Below the pieces are notes generated by a model. That model did not search any database. It had not been told where the DNA came from and was given only the letters and a program-made list of their open reading frames with translations. From the NCBI GenBank assembly GCA_021815065.1, contig JAKAHI010000016.1:1-10732 (forward strand): a stretch of DNA of 10,732 nt, in the 5' to 3' direction. The translations under genes were made by a program, and so were the position numbers. Shown piece after piece: positions 1 through 7,240 of this stretch. Positions within the stretch are counted from its first letter, which is position 1; each line of letters opens with the position of its first letter. Origin of the DNA: a bacterium (GTDB lineage: Bacteria > JAMCPX01).

Positions 1-1804
1 CGGCCCCATACTGCTTGATGATGTTTTCCGGGTCGACGATATTACCGAGGGACTTGCTCATTTTGGCACCGTCCTTGATGACCATGCCCTGGGTCAGAAG
101 GTTGGTAAACGGCTCATTGTTGCGCACGTATCCGAGATCCCGCAGTACCTTGGTGATAAACCGTGCATACAACAGGTGAAGGATCGCGTGTTCTATACCG
201 CCGATGTACTGATCCACCGGCATCCAGTAATCGAGCGCATGCCGGTCGAACGGCGCATCCTTCGCGGAGGGTGACGTGTACTTTTCGAAGTACCACGATG
301 ATTCCATGAAGGTGTCCATGGTATCGGTTTCCCGCTTTGCATGACCGTGGCATACAGGGCAGGTTGTGTTGAGGAATTTTTCATGCCGCGCGAGCGGTGA
401 TTCCCCTTCTCCGGTAATCTGAACATCCATGGGCAGTTCAACCGGAAGCTGATCAAAGGGCACGGGTTGTATGCCGCAGGTGTCACAGTAAACCATGGGT
501 ATGGGCGCCCCCCAGTACCTCTGTCTCGATATGCCCCAGTCCCTGAGTTTATAATTAATCTTTGCGGTGCCGAGGTGCTCCTTTACAACCTTCCCGATGA
601 CAAGTCCTTTGCCCTGTTCGTTATCTGTGCCGGTAAATTGATTTGAATTGATCATTTTGCCGGAGCCTTCGTATGCATGCTGCATTGTTTCCGGATCCAG
701 TACCTCTGCGTCCGGCTGGATAACGACCTTGATGCCCAGTCCGTACTTCTTTGCGAACTCAAAGTCACGCTGGTCATGGGCAGGCACAGCCATAATCGCA
801 CCCGTCCCGTATTCCATCAAAACAAAATTTGCTACGAATACGGGTATTTTCTCGCCGGTAAACGGGCTTATTGCATACCTGCCCGTGAATACGCCTTCTT
901 TTTCCCCGGCCTCTATTTCCCGTGTCTTGGTACCGCCTCTTCTTATTCTGTCCACAAAGGCTTGCACAGCCCCTCGGTGCTGTTCCGTCACCATCTTTTC
1001 GACAAGCGGATGTTCCGGTGCGATACTCATGAAGGTAATGCCGTACACCGTATCGGGTCGTGTCGTAAATATGCGGAGCTTATCATCCATGCCGTCGATC
1101 CCAAACAGGATCTCGCAGCCTTCGCTCTTGCCGATCCAGTTCTTCTGCATGGTAATGACCCGTTCAGGCCAGCCGGTCAGCGAATCGCAGTCCTTCAGCA
1201 GTTCTTCGGCGTATGCGGTGATCTTCAGGAACCATTGTTCTTTTTCCTGTACGACGACATCCGACGAGCACCGCCAGCATTTCCCGTCTATCACCTGCTC
1301 GTTGGCGAGGACCGTGATACAGTGAGGGCACCAGTTGACTGCTGATTTTGCCCTGTACGCTAGCCCCTTTTTGTACATCTCTATAAAGAATTTCTGTTCC
1401 CAACGGTAATAAGAAGGTACGGATGTGTTGACCTCCCTGTCCCAGTCGTACGACAACCCCAACCTTTTCAACTGTGATTTCATGTTTGCTATATTGTTAT
1501 CGACCCAGTCCTTTGGATGCGTTTTGTGCGATATCGCAGCGTTCTCCGCAGGCATGCCGAACGCATCCCAGCCCATGGGATGGAGTACGTTCTTGCCGAT
1601 CATTCTGAGGTAGCGTGCAATGACATCGCCTATGGTGTAGTTCCGGACATGCCCCATGTGTATCCTGCCCGAAGGGTACGGGAACATCTCAAGCAGGTAA
1701 AATTTCTCTTTTGTCTTGTCCTCGTGAACAGCAAAAGTCTTTTCCTTGTTCCACATTTCCTGCCAGTGGAGTTCTATTTGTTCGGGATTATATTTCTCTT
1801 CCAT
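1..1804 (-). CDS. leuS: Leucyl-tRNA synthetase, 3' end cut off by the window edge
   Basis: This cytoplasmic class I aminoacyl-tRNA synthetase charges tRNA-Leu with leucine using ATP. About 601 N-terminal residues are present in one unbroken frame that runs off the left edge; bacterial LeuRS is usually 800-880 residues, so the anticodon-binding and C-terminal domains are missing. Visible landmarks are the HIGH-type motif HMGH at residues 49-52 (within [12 protein letters not shown]), a zinc-knuckle pair C159/C162 and C176/C179, the CP1 editing-domain motif TTRPDT at 247-252, the later editing motif [12 protein letters not shown], the signature [10 protein letters not shown], and KMSKS at 581-585. 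The editing motifs imply that hydrolysis of mischarged tRNA is kept. The ATG at 1804 is preceded by AAGGAAGG (1817-1810) with 5 nt spacing, and the N-terminus [11 protein letters not shown] matches the family start. The gene is divergent from thyX. No frameshift is seen; identity is secure. Confidence 0.97.
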   Translation of the reverse strand, partial: MEEKYNPEQIELHWQEMWNKEKTFAVHEDKTKEKFYLLEMFPYPSGRIHMGHVRNYTIGDVIARYLRMIGKNVLHPMGWDAFGMPAENAAISHKTHPKDWVDNNIANMKSQLKRLGLSYDWDREVNTSVPSYYRWEQKFFIEMYKKGLAYRAKSAVNWCPHCITVLANEQVIDGKCWRCSSDVVVQEKEQWFLKITAYAEELLKDCDSLTGWPERVITMQKNWIGKSEGCEILFGIDGMDDKLRIFTTRPDTVYGITFMSIAPEHPLVEKMVTEQHRGAVQAFVDRIRRGGTKTREIEAGEKEGVFTGRYAISPFTGEKIPVFVANFVLMEYGTGAIMAVPAHDQRDFEFAKKYGLGIKVVIQPDAEVLDPETMQHAYEGSGKMINSNQFTGTDNEQGKGLVIGKVVKEHLGTAKINYKLRDWGISRQRYWGAPIPMVYCDTCGIQPVPFDQLPVELPMDVQITGEGESPLARHEKFLNTTCPVCHGHAKRETDTMDTFMESSWYFEKYTSPSAKDAPFDRHALDYWMPVDQYIGGIEHAILHLLYARFITKVLRDLGYVRNNEPFTNLLTQGMVIKDGAKMSKSLGNIVDPENIIKQYGA

Positions 1805-2026
1805 GTATTCCTTCCTTACCTTAAGTTTTACCCCGTGAGAAACTTTAGTTCCTGTAGTCCGCGCCGGGCCATGAATTTATTATAAAAGTCTCTGATCGAC
1901 ATCCAACCGTCTCTAACGGAGTAAACCCCTCTTAGCATAAAACATGGTTTTTATAAAAGATTTGTTTAAACCGTTTGTTCAGTTGATCTCGTTTCATTAC
2001 TTTGATAAGGGTATCACGGAGGTTAT
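1805..2026. other. Divergent leuS-thyX intergenic region
   Basis: These 222 bp separate the two divergent start codons. The leuS-proximal half carries the candidate leuS promoter. The thyX-proximal half is AT-rich. The best hexamer pair I can find for thyX is TTGTTC (1975-1980) and TACTTT (1998-2003) with 17 nt spacing; each matches consensus at only 3 of 6 positions, so the thyX promoter is not resolved. The thyX ribosome-binding site GGAGG is at 2018-2022. No reading frame here looks real. Confidence 0.5.
1879..1906 (-). promoter_or_regulatory. Candidate sigma-70 promoter for leuS
   Basis: On the minus strand there is a perfect -10 hexamer TATAAT (1884-1879), preceded after a 16-nt spacer by TTGGAT (1906-1901), which matches TTGACA at 3 of 6 positions. 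Transcription would start near 1872 and give a leader of roughly 70 nt before the leuS ATG at 1804. I saw no T-box-like or riboswitch-like structure in that leader, but I could not fold it. The -10 element is strong by eye and the -35 is weak. Confidence 0.45.
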
Positions 2027-2851
2027 ATGGCACGTATTATAGTTCCCGAAGCTGAAGCGATCATCGATAAGGAGTTCCCTGTTCTCGACCACGGGTTCGT
2101 GCGGCTGGTGGATTATCTCGGCGGAGATTCAAGGATTGTAGCTGCTGCGCGCGTATCCCATGGCATGGGGACAAAAACCCCGAAAGAGGACAACGGGTTG
2201 ATACGCTACCTTATGCGGAACATGCACACCTCTCCCTTTGAGCAGGTGATCCTGACCTTCCACGCCAAACTGCCCATATTCGTGGCACGGCAATGGGTGC
2301 GGCACAGGACCGCACGGATCAATGAATTTTCCGGACGTTACAGCGTGATGACCGATGAATTCTATATGCCGAAGCCGGAGGATATCCGCAGGCAGAGCAC
2401 GACCAACAAGCAGGGCAGGGCAGATGAGACCGTTTCTTCCGAGTTACAGGGAAAGGTCCTTGATATCCTGAAGCGCGGCCAGGCAGCAGCGTACGAAAGC
2501 TATGAAGAACTGCTGCACGAAGATATAGCGCGGGAGCTCGCGCGCATCAACCTGACGCTAAGCGCCTACACGCAGTGGTACTGGCAGATCGATCTTCACA
2601 ACCTGTTCCACTTTATCAAGCTTCGGATGGACAAGCATGCACAGTATGAGATCCGGCAATATGCCGGGGTCCTGGCAAAGATGGCGAAGGCGGTTGCCCC
2701 TGTTGCGTATGAGGCGTTTGAAGAGTACTCCCTCTATGCCACAACCCTGCCCCGATCGGTCAAGGACCGGTTGGTCAAGCTGATCGGCCCCATGGCATCA
2801 ACCTCTCCGGAGGCAGCAGACATCCTCAAGTCCATAGAGGACGAAAAATAG
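2027..2851 (+). CDS. thyX: Flavin-dependent thymidylate synthase
   Basis: ThyX methylates dUMP to dTMP using methylenetetrahydrofolate as carbon donor and reduced FAD as hydride carrier. It replaces or complements ThyA in many bacteria. The 274-residue protein has the defining RHRx7S signature with R92-H93-R94 and S102, inside RHRTARINEFSGRY. Other family blocks are HTSPFEQ at 67-73 and the helix WYWQIDLHNLFHF followed by KLRMDKHAQYEIR (about 184-210), which supplies nucleotide- and flavin-binding residues. It is slightly longer than typical 220-250 residue members, mainly at the C-terminal end. The ATG at 2027 follows GGAGG (2018-2022) with 4 nt spacing. It is a single gene divergent from leuS and convergent with the cca operon. 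All expected motif residues are present, so an active enzyme is inferred. Confidence 0.97.
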   Translation: MARIIVPEAEAIIDKEFPVLDHGFVRLVDYLGGDSRIVAAARVSHGMGTKTPKEDNGLIRYLMRNMHTSPFEQVILTFHAKLPIFVARQWVRHRTARINEFSGRYSVMTDEFYMPKPEDIRRQSTTNKQGRADETVSSELQGKVLDILKRGQAAAYESYEELLHEDIARELARINLTLSAYTQWYWQIDLHNLFHFIKLRMDKHAQYEIRQYAGVLAKMAKAVAPVAYEAFEEYSLYATTLPRSVKDRLVKLIGPMASTSPEAADILKSIEDEK

Positions 2852-3068
2852 CTCTCAGAAAGCGAATCTTGAAAAATATTGATATTTTTTGTTAAAGCGC
2901 AATTTTACCTCCTTGGCATGCCTTTTATTGGTTATTTTCAGATATACCTGATAGAAACATAAGATCTTCTTTGTCTCTCGGCCTTATGATCTGCTTGTTT
3001 TTATCATGGTGAGTATATCAGCTATGGAGAGCTTGACTAGTTTTTCGTTGTGAATTTACGTTTTAATT

Positions 3069-3099
3069 ATACGGATGGATAAGCTCAGCCGTATTTTTT
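3069..3099 (+). terminator. Candidate rho-independent terminator downstream of thyX
   Basis: The arms ATACGG (3069-3074) and CCGTAT (3089-3094) pair perfectly around a 14-nt loop and run directly into six T residues (3094-3099). The stem is only 6 bp, the loop is long, and the site is about 220 bp past the thyX stop, so this is a moderate to weak candidate. The opposite strand has no comparable T tract after the stem, so the signal points with thyX. Confidence 0.35.
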
Positions 3100-3148
3100 A
3101 CGCGTTAAATATACTCGAACGGCTCACGCCGAGTTTGTGGGCTGCCTA
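3098..3148 (-). pseudogene. Possible relic of a helix-turn-helix coding sequence
   Basis: Read on the minus strand, 15 codons between an in-frame TAG (3148-3146) and TAA (3100-3098) give AAHKLGVSRSSIFNA. This resembles the turn and recognition helix of Fis-, resolvase- or MerR-like HTH domains, where LG[VI]SRS followed by a hydrophobic position is common. No start codon, ribosome-binding site or longer frame goes with it, and the flanking minus-strand frames are interrupted. It lies just downstream of cca. It may be the remains of a regulator or recombinase gene that once followed cca, or simple coincidence; a 15-residue match cannot decide. Confidence 0.25.
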
Positions 3149-3168
3149 CCCAGGACTTTGAAACGAGA

Positions 3169-3199
3169 GAAAACCTTCGTGGTACGCGTCAGGGTTTTC
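3169..3199 (-). terminator. Weak candidate terminator at the 3' end of the cca operon
   Basis: On the minus strand, GAAAACC (3199-3193) pairs with GGTTTTC (3175-3169) across a 17-nt loop and is followed by the pyrimidine-rich tail TCTCGTTTC. The stem overlaps the cca stop codon. The upstream arm is duplicated as GAAAACCGAAAACC in the last cca codons. It is AT-rich, long-looped and without a clean U tract, so termination here is only possible. Confidence 0.2.
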
Positions 3200-4559
3200 G
3201 GTTTTCTGACGGCGGGAAGTGCTTCAGTATAAAATCGTGAGCAGCCTGTTTTGTCGCCTCAATGGTGCCTTCCAGTATAGCGTCGACGACGGCCTTTTTT
3301 ATCTCACCTATTTTCGGTCCCGGCGGTATGCCGAGTAGTCCCTGAATTTCGTTGCCGTCGAGCGGTGATTCCAGTCTGCTTATCTGTTCTATCTGCTGCT
3401 GGTTGATCCTGCTAACCAGTTCCTCTACCATGCTCAATGGTTTTGCCGGATCAGCGAGAGAACCCGCGTCCGCCCTGTACAGAGAAAGAAGCGGATCGAG
3501 AATATCGTAATTGTTCTTTATGAACTTCCTGATTGTCGAGTCCTTCCATTCCGGGGTGTAGTTGACCATGTGCCTTTTTATCAGGGCTTCTACCGTACCC
3601 GCCAGGTGGTTGGGCAGCTTCAGCCTGTTTGAAAAAGATTTGAAAAACTCTGCACTCTTGTCCTGGTGCCCGTAGTACGTTACCTTTCCTTCGGATTGCT
3701 GCATTGCAAAAGGCTTGCCGGTATCGTGGAACAGGGCTGCGAGCCTTGTATCTATACGGGGGTGTGCCGCATCCATTACCGCGAGGCTGTGGGTAAACAA
3801 CTCATCCTTATGATACGGGGATCTCTGATCAAACCCGATCATGGGCAGGAGCTCGGGCATTACTACATCTATTATTCCGAGCTCTTGCATGAGAAGCATG
3901 CCCCTGGAGGGAGTGTCCGAGAGCAGGATCATGAACAGCTCATCGCGCACACGCTCGGCTGCAACCTCCTGCAAAAGCTGTGCAATTTTTTTTGCGGCAG
4001 TCCTGAACTGCGGATCCATGTTCATACCGAGCGTGCATGAAAATCTCACAGCCCGCATTATTCTCAGCGGGTCGTCCTTGATTGTTTTTTCCGGGGGTAT
4101 GGGTGTTTTCAGGACCCGTTGTTCGAGTGCAATCAAGGCACTGCCAAGCACATCGCTGATCTCATAATGAAATGCGGACAGGCGTTTCATGGTAAGCGTG
4201 TTGACGGTAAAGTCGCGCAGCAGAAGATCGTCCCCGATGGTTTGTCCCCTGATCGGAATAAATTCCATATCCACGCTTTTTTCGCCCTGCATGCCGGTCC
4301 GGTACGTGCCGAATTTATCGAACAATACCGGGTAAAAAAAACCGTAAACCGTATGGAGCTGCATGGGGATTGTGCGTGCATCACCCTTTACGACCAGGAA
4401 ATCCAGATCCTTCGGTTTTCTCTGGAGCAGGATTTCCCGTGGTGCCCCTCCTACAATGACGATATCTATGCCATGGTTTGCCGCTATCGAATAAACGAGT
4501 TCGATGTAATTATCAAGGACAGGTTCATGAAATTCAACCTCTATTTTATTTTCATTCAT
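3189..4559 (-). CDS. cca: tRNA nucleotidyltransferase (CCA-, CC- or A-adding) with HD domain
   Basis: This class II nucleotidyltransferase/poly(A) polymerase family enzyme completes or repairs tRNA 3' ends. With the start at 4559 it has 456 residues. Motifs in order: the GG signature 37-38 (GGAPRE), the metal-binding DLD at 51-53, RDFTVN at 115-120, the nucleotide-template motif DDPLR at 162-166 with RAVRF after it, an HD domain around H250, H256, H278-D279 and H298/D300, and the C-terminal tRNA-binding block GLLGIPPGPKIG (about 407-418). A longer frame begins at 4628 but would overlap yhaM by 77 nt. The ATG at 4559 overlaps the yhaM stop by 8 nt with AAGGA just upstream, so I chose it and infer translational coupling. 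Deltaproteobacteria such as Geobacter are known to have separate CC- and A-adding enzymes and a poly(A) polymerase, so exact specificity is unsettled. The first motif has P and E where GGxVRD is usual. Confidence 0.9.
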   Translation of the reverse strand: MNENKIEVEFHEPVLDNYIELVYSIAANHGIDIVIVGGAPREILLQRKPKDLDFLVVKGDARTIPMQLHTVYGFFYPVLFDKFGTYRTGMQGEKSVDMEFIPIRGQTIGDDLLLRDFTVNTLTMKRLSAFHYEISDVLGSALIALEQRVLKTPIPPEKTIKDDPLRIMRAVRFSCTLGMNMDPQFRTAAKKIAQLLQEVAAERVRDELFMILLSDTPSRGMLLMQELGIIDVVMPELLPMIGFDQRSPYHKDELFTHSLAVMDAAHPRIDTRLAALFHDTGKPFAMQQSEGKVTYYGHQDKSAEFFKSFSNRLKLPNHLAGTVEALIKRHMVNYTPEWKDSTIRKFIKNNYDILDPLLSLYRADAGSLADPAKPLSMVEELVSRINQQQIEQISRLESPLDGNEIQGLLGIPPGPKIGEIKKAVVDAILEGTIEATKQAAHDFILKHFPPSENRKP

Positions 4560-5547
4560 TGTCCTTCTTGTTTTCCTTGTCCTTATCGAGCATTTGAAAG
4601 TAATGCTTTTTATAAAAATAGCGTTCATAGGACGGATGATAGCTTGTCCAGTCGCCCTCTACACCGGATTCCTTCTTGATCAGGGCCTTTATGCCAGCCA
4701 CCTTGGAATCCATGTCTTCGACGTAATGGAGAATGATCGCCTCGATTGTTTTGGGCCTTTTGGGCGAGCCGTATTCCAGTTCTCCATGATGACTCAGGAT
4801 GCTGTGTTTTAAGAGCAACGCAAGTTCCCGGGGAAAATTCTTAATCTCCAATATAAGTTCTTCGATTATCTCGGTACCTATGACAATGTGTCCTATGAGC
4901 CTTCCCTCATCCGTGTATTCCGTTGTCAAATCGCCGCCGAGTTCGCGTATTTTGCCGATATCGTGGAAAAGGGCCGACGTTAACAGCAGCGACCTGTCAA
5001 CGCCGTCATAAACACTCACGATCATGTCCGAAAGCCGTACGACGTTCAGGGTATGTTCGAGCAGCCCGCCGGAATATGCATGGTGTATGGTTTTTGCCGC
5101 ACTCGAGACTTTCAACAGGTTTGTCATCTGTTCGTTTGCAAAAAACAGATCGACAAGTTTTTTGAGGTGCTCGTTCTCGATTGTCGACATTAACATTTTC
5201 AGCTCATAGAACATGTCATCCGCGAGACGGGGGGACATAATCATGTAATCGGCTATTTCGACGGACGAGCGGTCTATCCAGCGTATTTCGTCGATGGATA
5301 TCTGCAGCTTGCCCTTGAAATTGTTCACCCTTCCCCGCACCTGTACGATGTTGTTCACGCCGACCATAGAATCTATATCCTTTGCATTGTCCCATACCCT
5401 CGCGTCCATATCCCCGGATTTGTCGCCTATGATAAGGGTAAGGTAGTCTTTCCCGGTTTTTCCCGTACCGAACGTTTTTCCTTTTATCAGAAAGGTACTG
5501 TCAACTATCATACCTTCTTTTAATTCGCTGATCATGGTTTTTTTCAT
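4552..5547 (-). CDS. yhaM: YhaM-family 3'-5' exoribonuclease (OB fold plus HD domain)
   Basis: The 331-residue protein has the two-domain layout of YhaM: an N-terminal OB-fold nucleic-acid-binding domain (about 15-92, with the strand motif GKDYLTLIIGDKSG and DARVWD) and a C-terminal HD phosphohydrolase domain. The expected metal ligands are visible at H165 (GGLLEHT), H195-D196 (ALFHDIGK), H220, H253-H254 (LSHHGELEYGSPKRP) and D278. Bacillus YhaM is about 314 residues and degrades RNA from the 3' end in an Mn2+-dependent way; here the role in RNA turnover or 3' trimming is inferred from family membership. The ATG at 5547 has GGAAGGA (5561-5555) 7 nt upstream; an alternative ATG is four codons further in. 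It starts 4 nt after the permease stop and overlaps cca. The last dozen residues are very charged (KDKENKKDNE). Confidence 0.9.
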   Translation of the reverse strand: MKKTMISELKEGMIVDSTFLIKGKTFGTGKTGKDYLTLIIGDKSGDMDARVWDNAKDIDSMVGVNNIVQVRGRVNNFKGKLQISIDEIRWIDRSSVEIADYMIMSPRLADDMFYELKMLMSTIENEHLKKLVDLFFANEQMTNLLKVSSAAKTIHHAYSGGLLEHTLNVVRLSDMIVSVYDGVDRSLLLTSALFHDIGKIRELGGDLTTEYTDEGRLIGHIVIGTEIIEELILEIKNFPRELALLLKHSILSHHGELEYGSPKRPKTIEAIILHYVEDMDSKVAGIKALIKKESGVEGDWTSYHPSYERYFYKKHYFQMLDKDKENKKDNE

Positions 5548-5551
5548 ATAA

Positions 5552-7240
5552 TCATCCTTCCGTTATTTTAATGGCTTTCAAAGCCTTTGCCTTTATGTAG
5601 AGTGCAGGATACACGATAATAGCTATAGATAGCAAATACAATAAGGTGATCCACACGTAAGCGTAAAAATTCAATCCTGACGGGAACGCAAATTCCTTCA
5701 TGACCTTATAGGTCGGAATGGCTTCTACGAAGAGAACGATCATGGTTGTACCGAGGCTTACGATCATAAAGACAAGCCCGCCAAACCCCATGGCTATATC
5801 CGCCACGTTCTCATAGTGATATTTCGGGTACATCGCTCCAAATCCCACTCCCATATTGGTAATTGCGACCGTTAACAGCAGCATGGTGATCAGAGAAAGG
5901 TACATGATGTAGTTGAAAACACCAAGCACATGGTTGGTGAAAAATACGAGTGCCGCTGCCACAACGAGCAATGGAACAAGATTATACAAAATCTTTGCCC
6001 GGATGAGCTCGGAGATATCGTTGGGCGACACCTTGATGAGCCAGAGCGCCCTGCCTTCGAGGCTGACCGAAGGGAAGGCGAACCTCGCGGATATGGAGGT
6101 AATGACGAACGCAGCAAGACCAAGGTTGAAAAATGCTACTATGTTTTTCAAATAGATGGTCGGGAACGGTATGTTTTTGAGCGGCAATGCCGTGAAATTA
6201 TAAACGTAAACAAGTATCAGTGCACCGAGCAGCAAGAGCTGGGACCATTGCGATGCATCACGGAAAAAGCTCAGGACGTCTTTCTTGATAATCGCCCTGA
6301 CAAACAACGAGCCTCTGCCGGTTATTGACTCCAGCCCCTTGTACAGAATGCCCTTTTTGTCGAGCCGCGCATTCTTGGATTCCTGTGCCTTGCTGAGCCC
6401 GCTCCGGTAGAAGAGGTACGTGGCAAAAACGCCGGTTACCGTAACACCGAGAGCGGTTCCGATGAGCGGTACGAGCATGTGGAACACTTCGGTGTAGGTG
6501 CGGGACAGCGAAGACATCAAAGCAGAGCTGAACCATGTGCTCGGCAGGAGTATGGATTGGGAAGACCTGAGTGTCGACATGTATCCCATGACGTTTTCGA
6601 ACCGCTGGGGGTTCAAAAATCTTTCGGGCCTGATCACCCTGAACCCTATATAGACGCCGATAAATACTATGAGCGATAGAAAGAGCATGAGCTCCCTGAA
6701 TCTGCGCGCCGGCAGAAGATATGTCGCGATCATGGTAACCATGACGCCGGTTGATGAGGCGATGAATATGAAGGCGATCAGCCCGGTGAACATGATAACA
6801 TAGTAAAGGGCATTCCCGCCAAGAATGGTGCCGTACGCCAGGTAAATGGGGAGTCCGAACAGGAGCACCATCCACGAGCTTTTGACGACCGTATGCAGGA
6901 GCCTCCCGTAGAAAAATTCTTCGTACGTCGTTGGCGTGCTCATGATAAGCGGAATATCGTCAGCGGTATAGAAGGTGGATATGGAAGTAATGATATTGCT
7001 GAATATCAGCATGGCAAAAAAAATGAAGTTTGCCATGGAGAGCATTTTTTCTATCAACAGGCGGCCTATGAGTTCTGTTTTGGAAAAATAAACAAGCATC
7101 TTCGCTATGAAGAGGTACTCTGCCGTAAAGAATCCAGCCGCCAGGAGCAAGATGCCGGCAATCTTCATACCGTTTTTCTTCCGGGCCGGTGAGAACGTCC
7201 TTTTCAGGGACAGGAACGACGGGACAAGCAGTTTCATCAT
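5552..7240 (-). CDS. ABC transporter permease, ABC-2-like double-length membrane protein
   Basis: This 562-residue integral membrane protein has about 12 hydrophobic segments (roughly 28-52, 70-90, 122-140, 145-172, 183-202, 255-278, 335-350, 370-387, 418-438, 443-465, 485-508, 526-548), a short cytoplasmic N-terminus and a charged loop near 283-325. It looks like the putative ABC-exporter permeases related to the ABC-2 family. The two halves resemble each other: residues 88-140 and 384-440 both read as a helix end, an acidic residue, a hydrophobic stretch, a Pro, then an amphipathic E..(F/I)...R..L segment. It probably forms a transporter with the ATPase encoded immediately upstream, with which it shares an ATGA start/stop overlap. 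GAGGA (7254-7250) lies 9 nt before the ATG; a second ATG follows directly. The substrate cannot be told from sequence. Confidence 0.85.
   Translation of the reverse strand: MMKLLVPSFLSLKRTFSPARKKNGMKIAGILLLAAGFFTAEYLFIAKMLVYFSKTELIGRLLIEKMLSMANFIFFAMLIFSNIITSISTFYTADDIPLIMSTPTTYEEFFYGRLLHTVVKSSWMVLLFGLPIYLAYGTILGGNALYYVIMFTGLIAFIFIASSTGVMVTMIATYLLPARRFRELMLFLSLIVFIGVYIGFRVIRPERFLNPQRFENVMGYMSTLRSSQSILLPSTWFSSALMSSLSRTYTEVFHMLVPLIGTALGVTVTGVFATYLFYRSGLSKAQESKNARLDKKGILYKGLESITGRGSLFVRAIIKKDVLSFFRDASQWSQLLLLGALILVYVYNFTALPLKNIPFPTIYLKNIVAFFNLGLAAFVITSISARFAFPSVSLEGRALWLIKVSPNDISELIRAKILYNLVPLLVVAAALVFFTNHVLGVFNYIMYLSLITMLLLTVAITNMGVGFGAMYPKYHYENVADIAMGFGGLVFMIVSLGTTMIVLFVEAIPTYKVMKEFAFPSGLNFYAYVWITLLYLLSIAIIVYPALYIKAKALKAIKITEG

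Larger units (their letters stand above)
2852..3188. other. Gene-poor gap between convergent thyX and cca
   Basis: These 337 bp carry no complete gene. Just after thyX is an AT-only near-palindrome, AAAAATATTGATATTTTT (about 2872-2889), too weak to call a terminator. A candidate plus-strand terminator lies at 3069-3099. On the minus strand there is an ideal Shine-Dalgarno AAGGAGGT (2914-2907) before a TTG codon at 2902 that opens only 15 codons, and a short helix-turn-helix-like peptide at 3101-3145 trapped between stops. The two minus-strand scraps suggest decayed coding DNA; the central part (about 2920-3060) shows nothing I can interpret. Confidence 0.5.

Noticed and set aside
648..1345. 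Two overlapping plus-strand open frames of 222-225 codons
   Set aside because: They lie antisense to the conserved editing region of leuS and encode compositionally odd, motif-free proteins; they are shadows of the minus-strand gene.
1944..1972. Inverted repeat GGTTT...AAACC upstream of thyX
   Set aside because: It is a 5-bp AT-rich stem with a 17-nt loop, well within chance for this composition.
4560..4628. N-terminal extension of cca to an ATG at 4628
   Set aside because: It would overlap yhaM by 77 nt and add a basic segment foreign to the family; the ATG at 4559 has a nearby Shine-Dalgarno and a normal short overlap.
4119..4679. A 186-codon plus-strand open frame
   Set aside because: It runs antisense to cca and the end of yhaM, whose catalytic motifs are clear, and has no family features of its own.
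6258..6875. A 205-codon minus-strand frame overlapping the permease
   Set aside because: It is an alternative frame of the membrane protein gene with many H and R residues and no recognisable motif.
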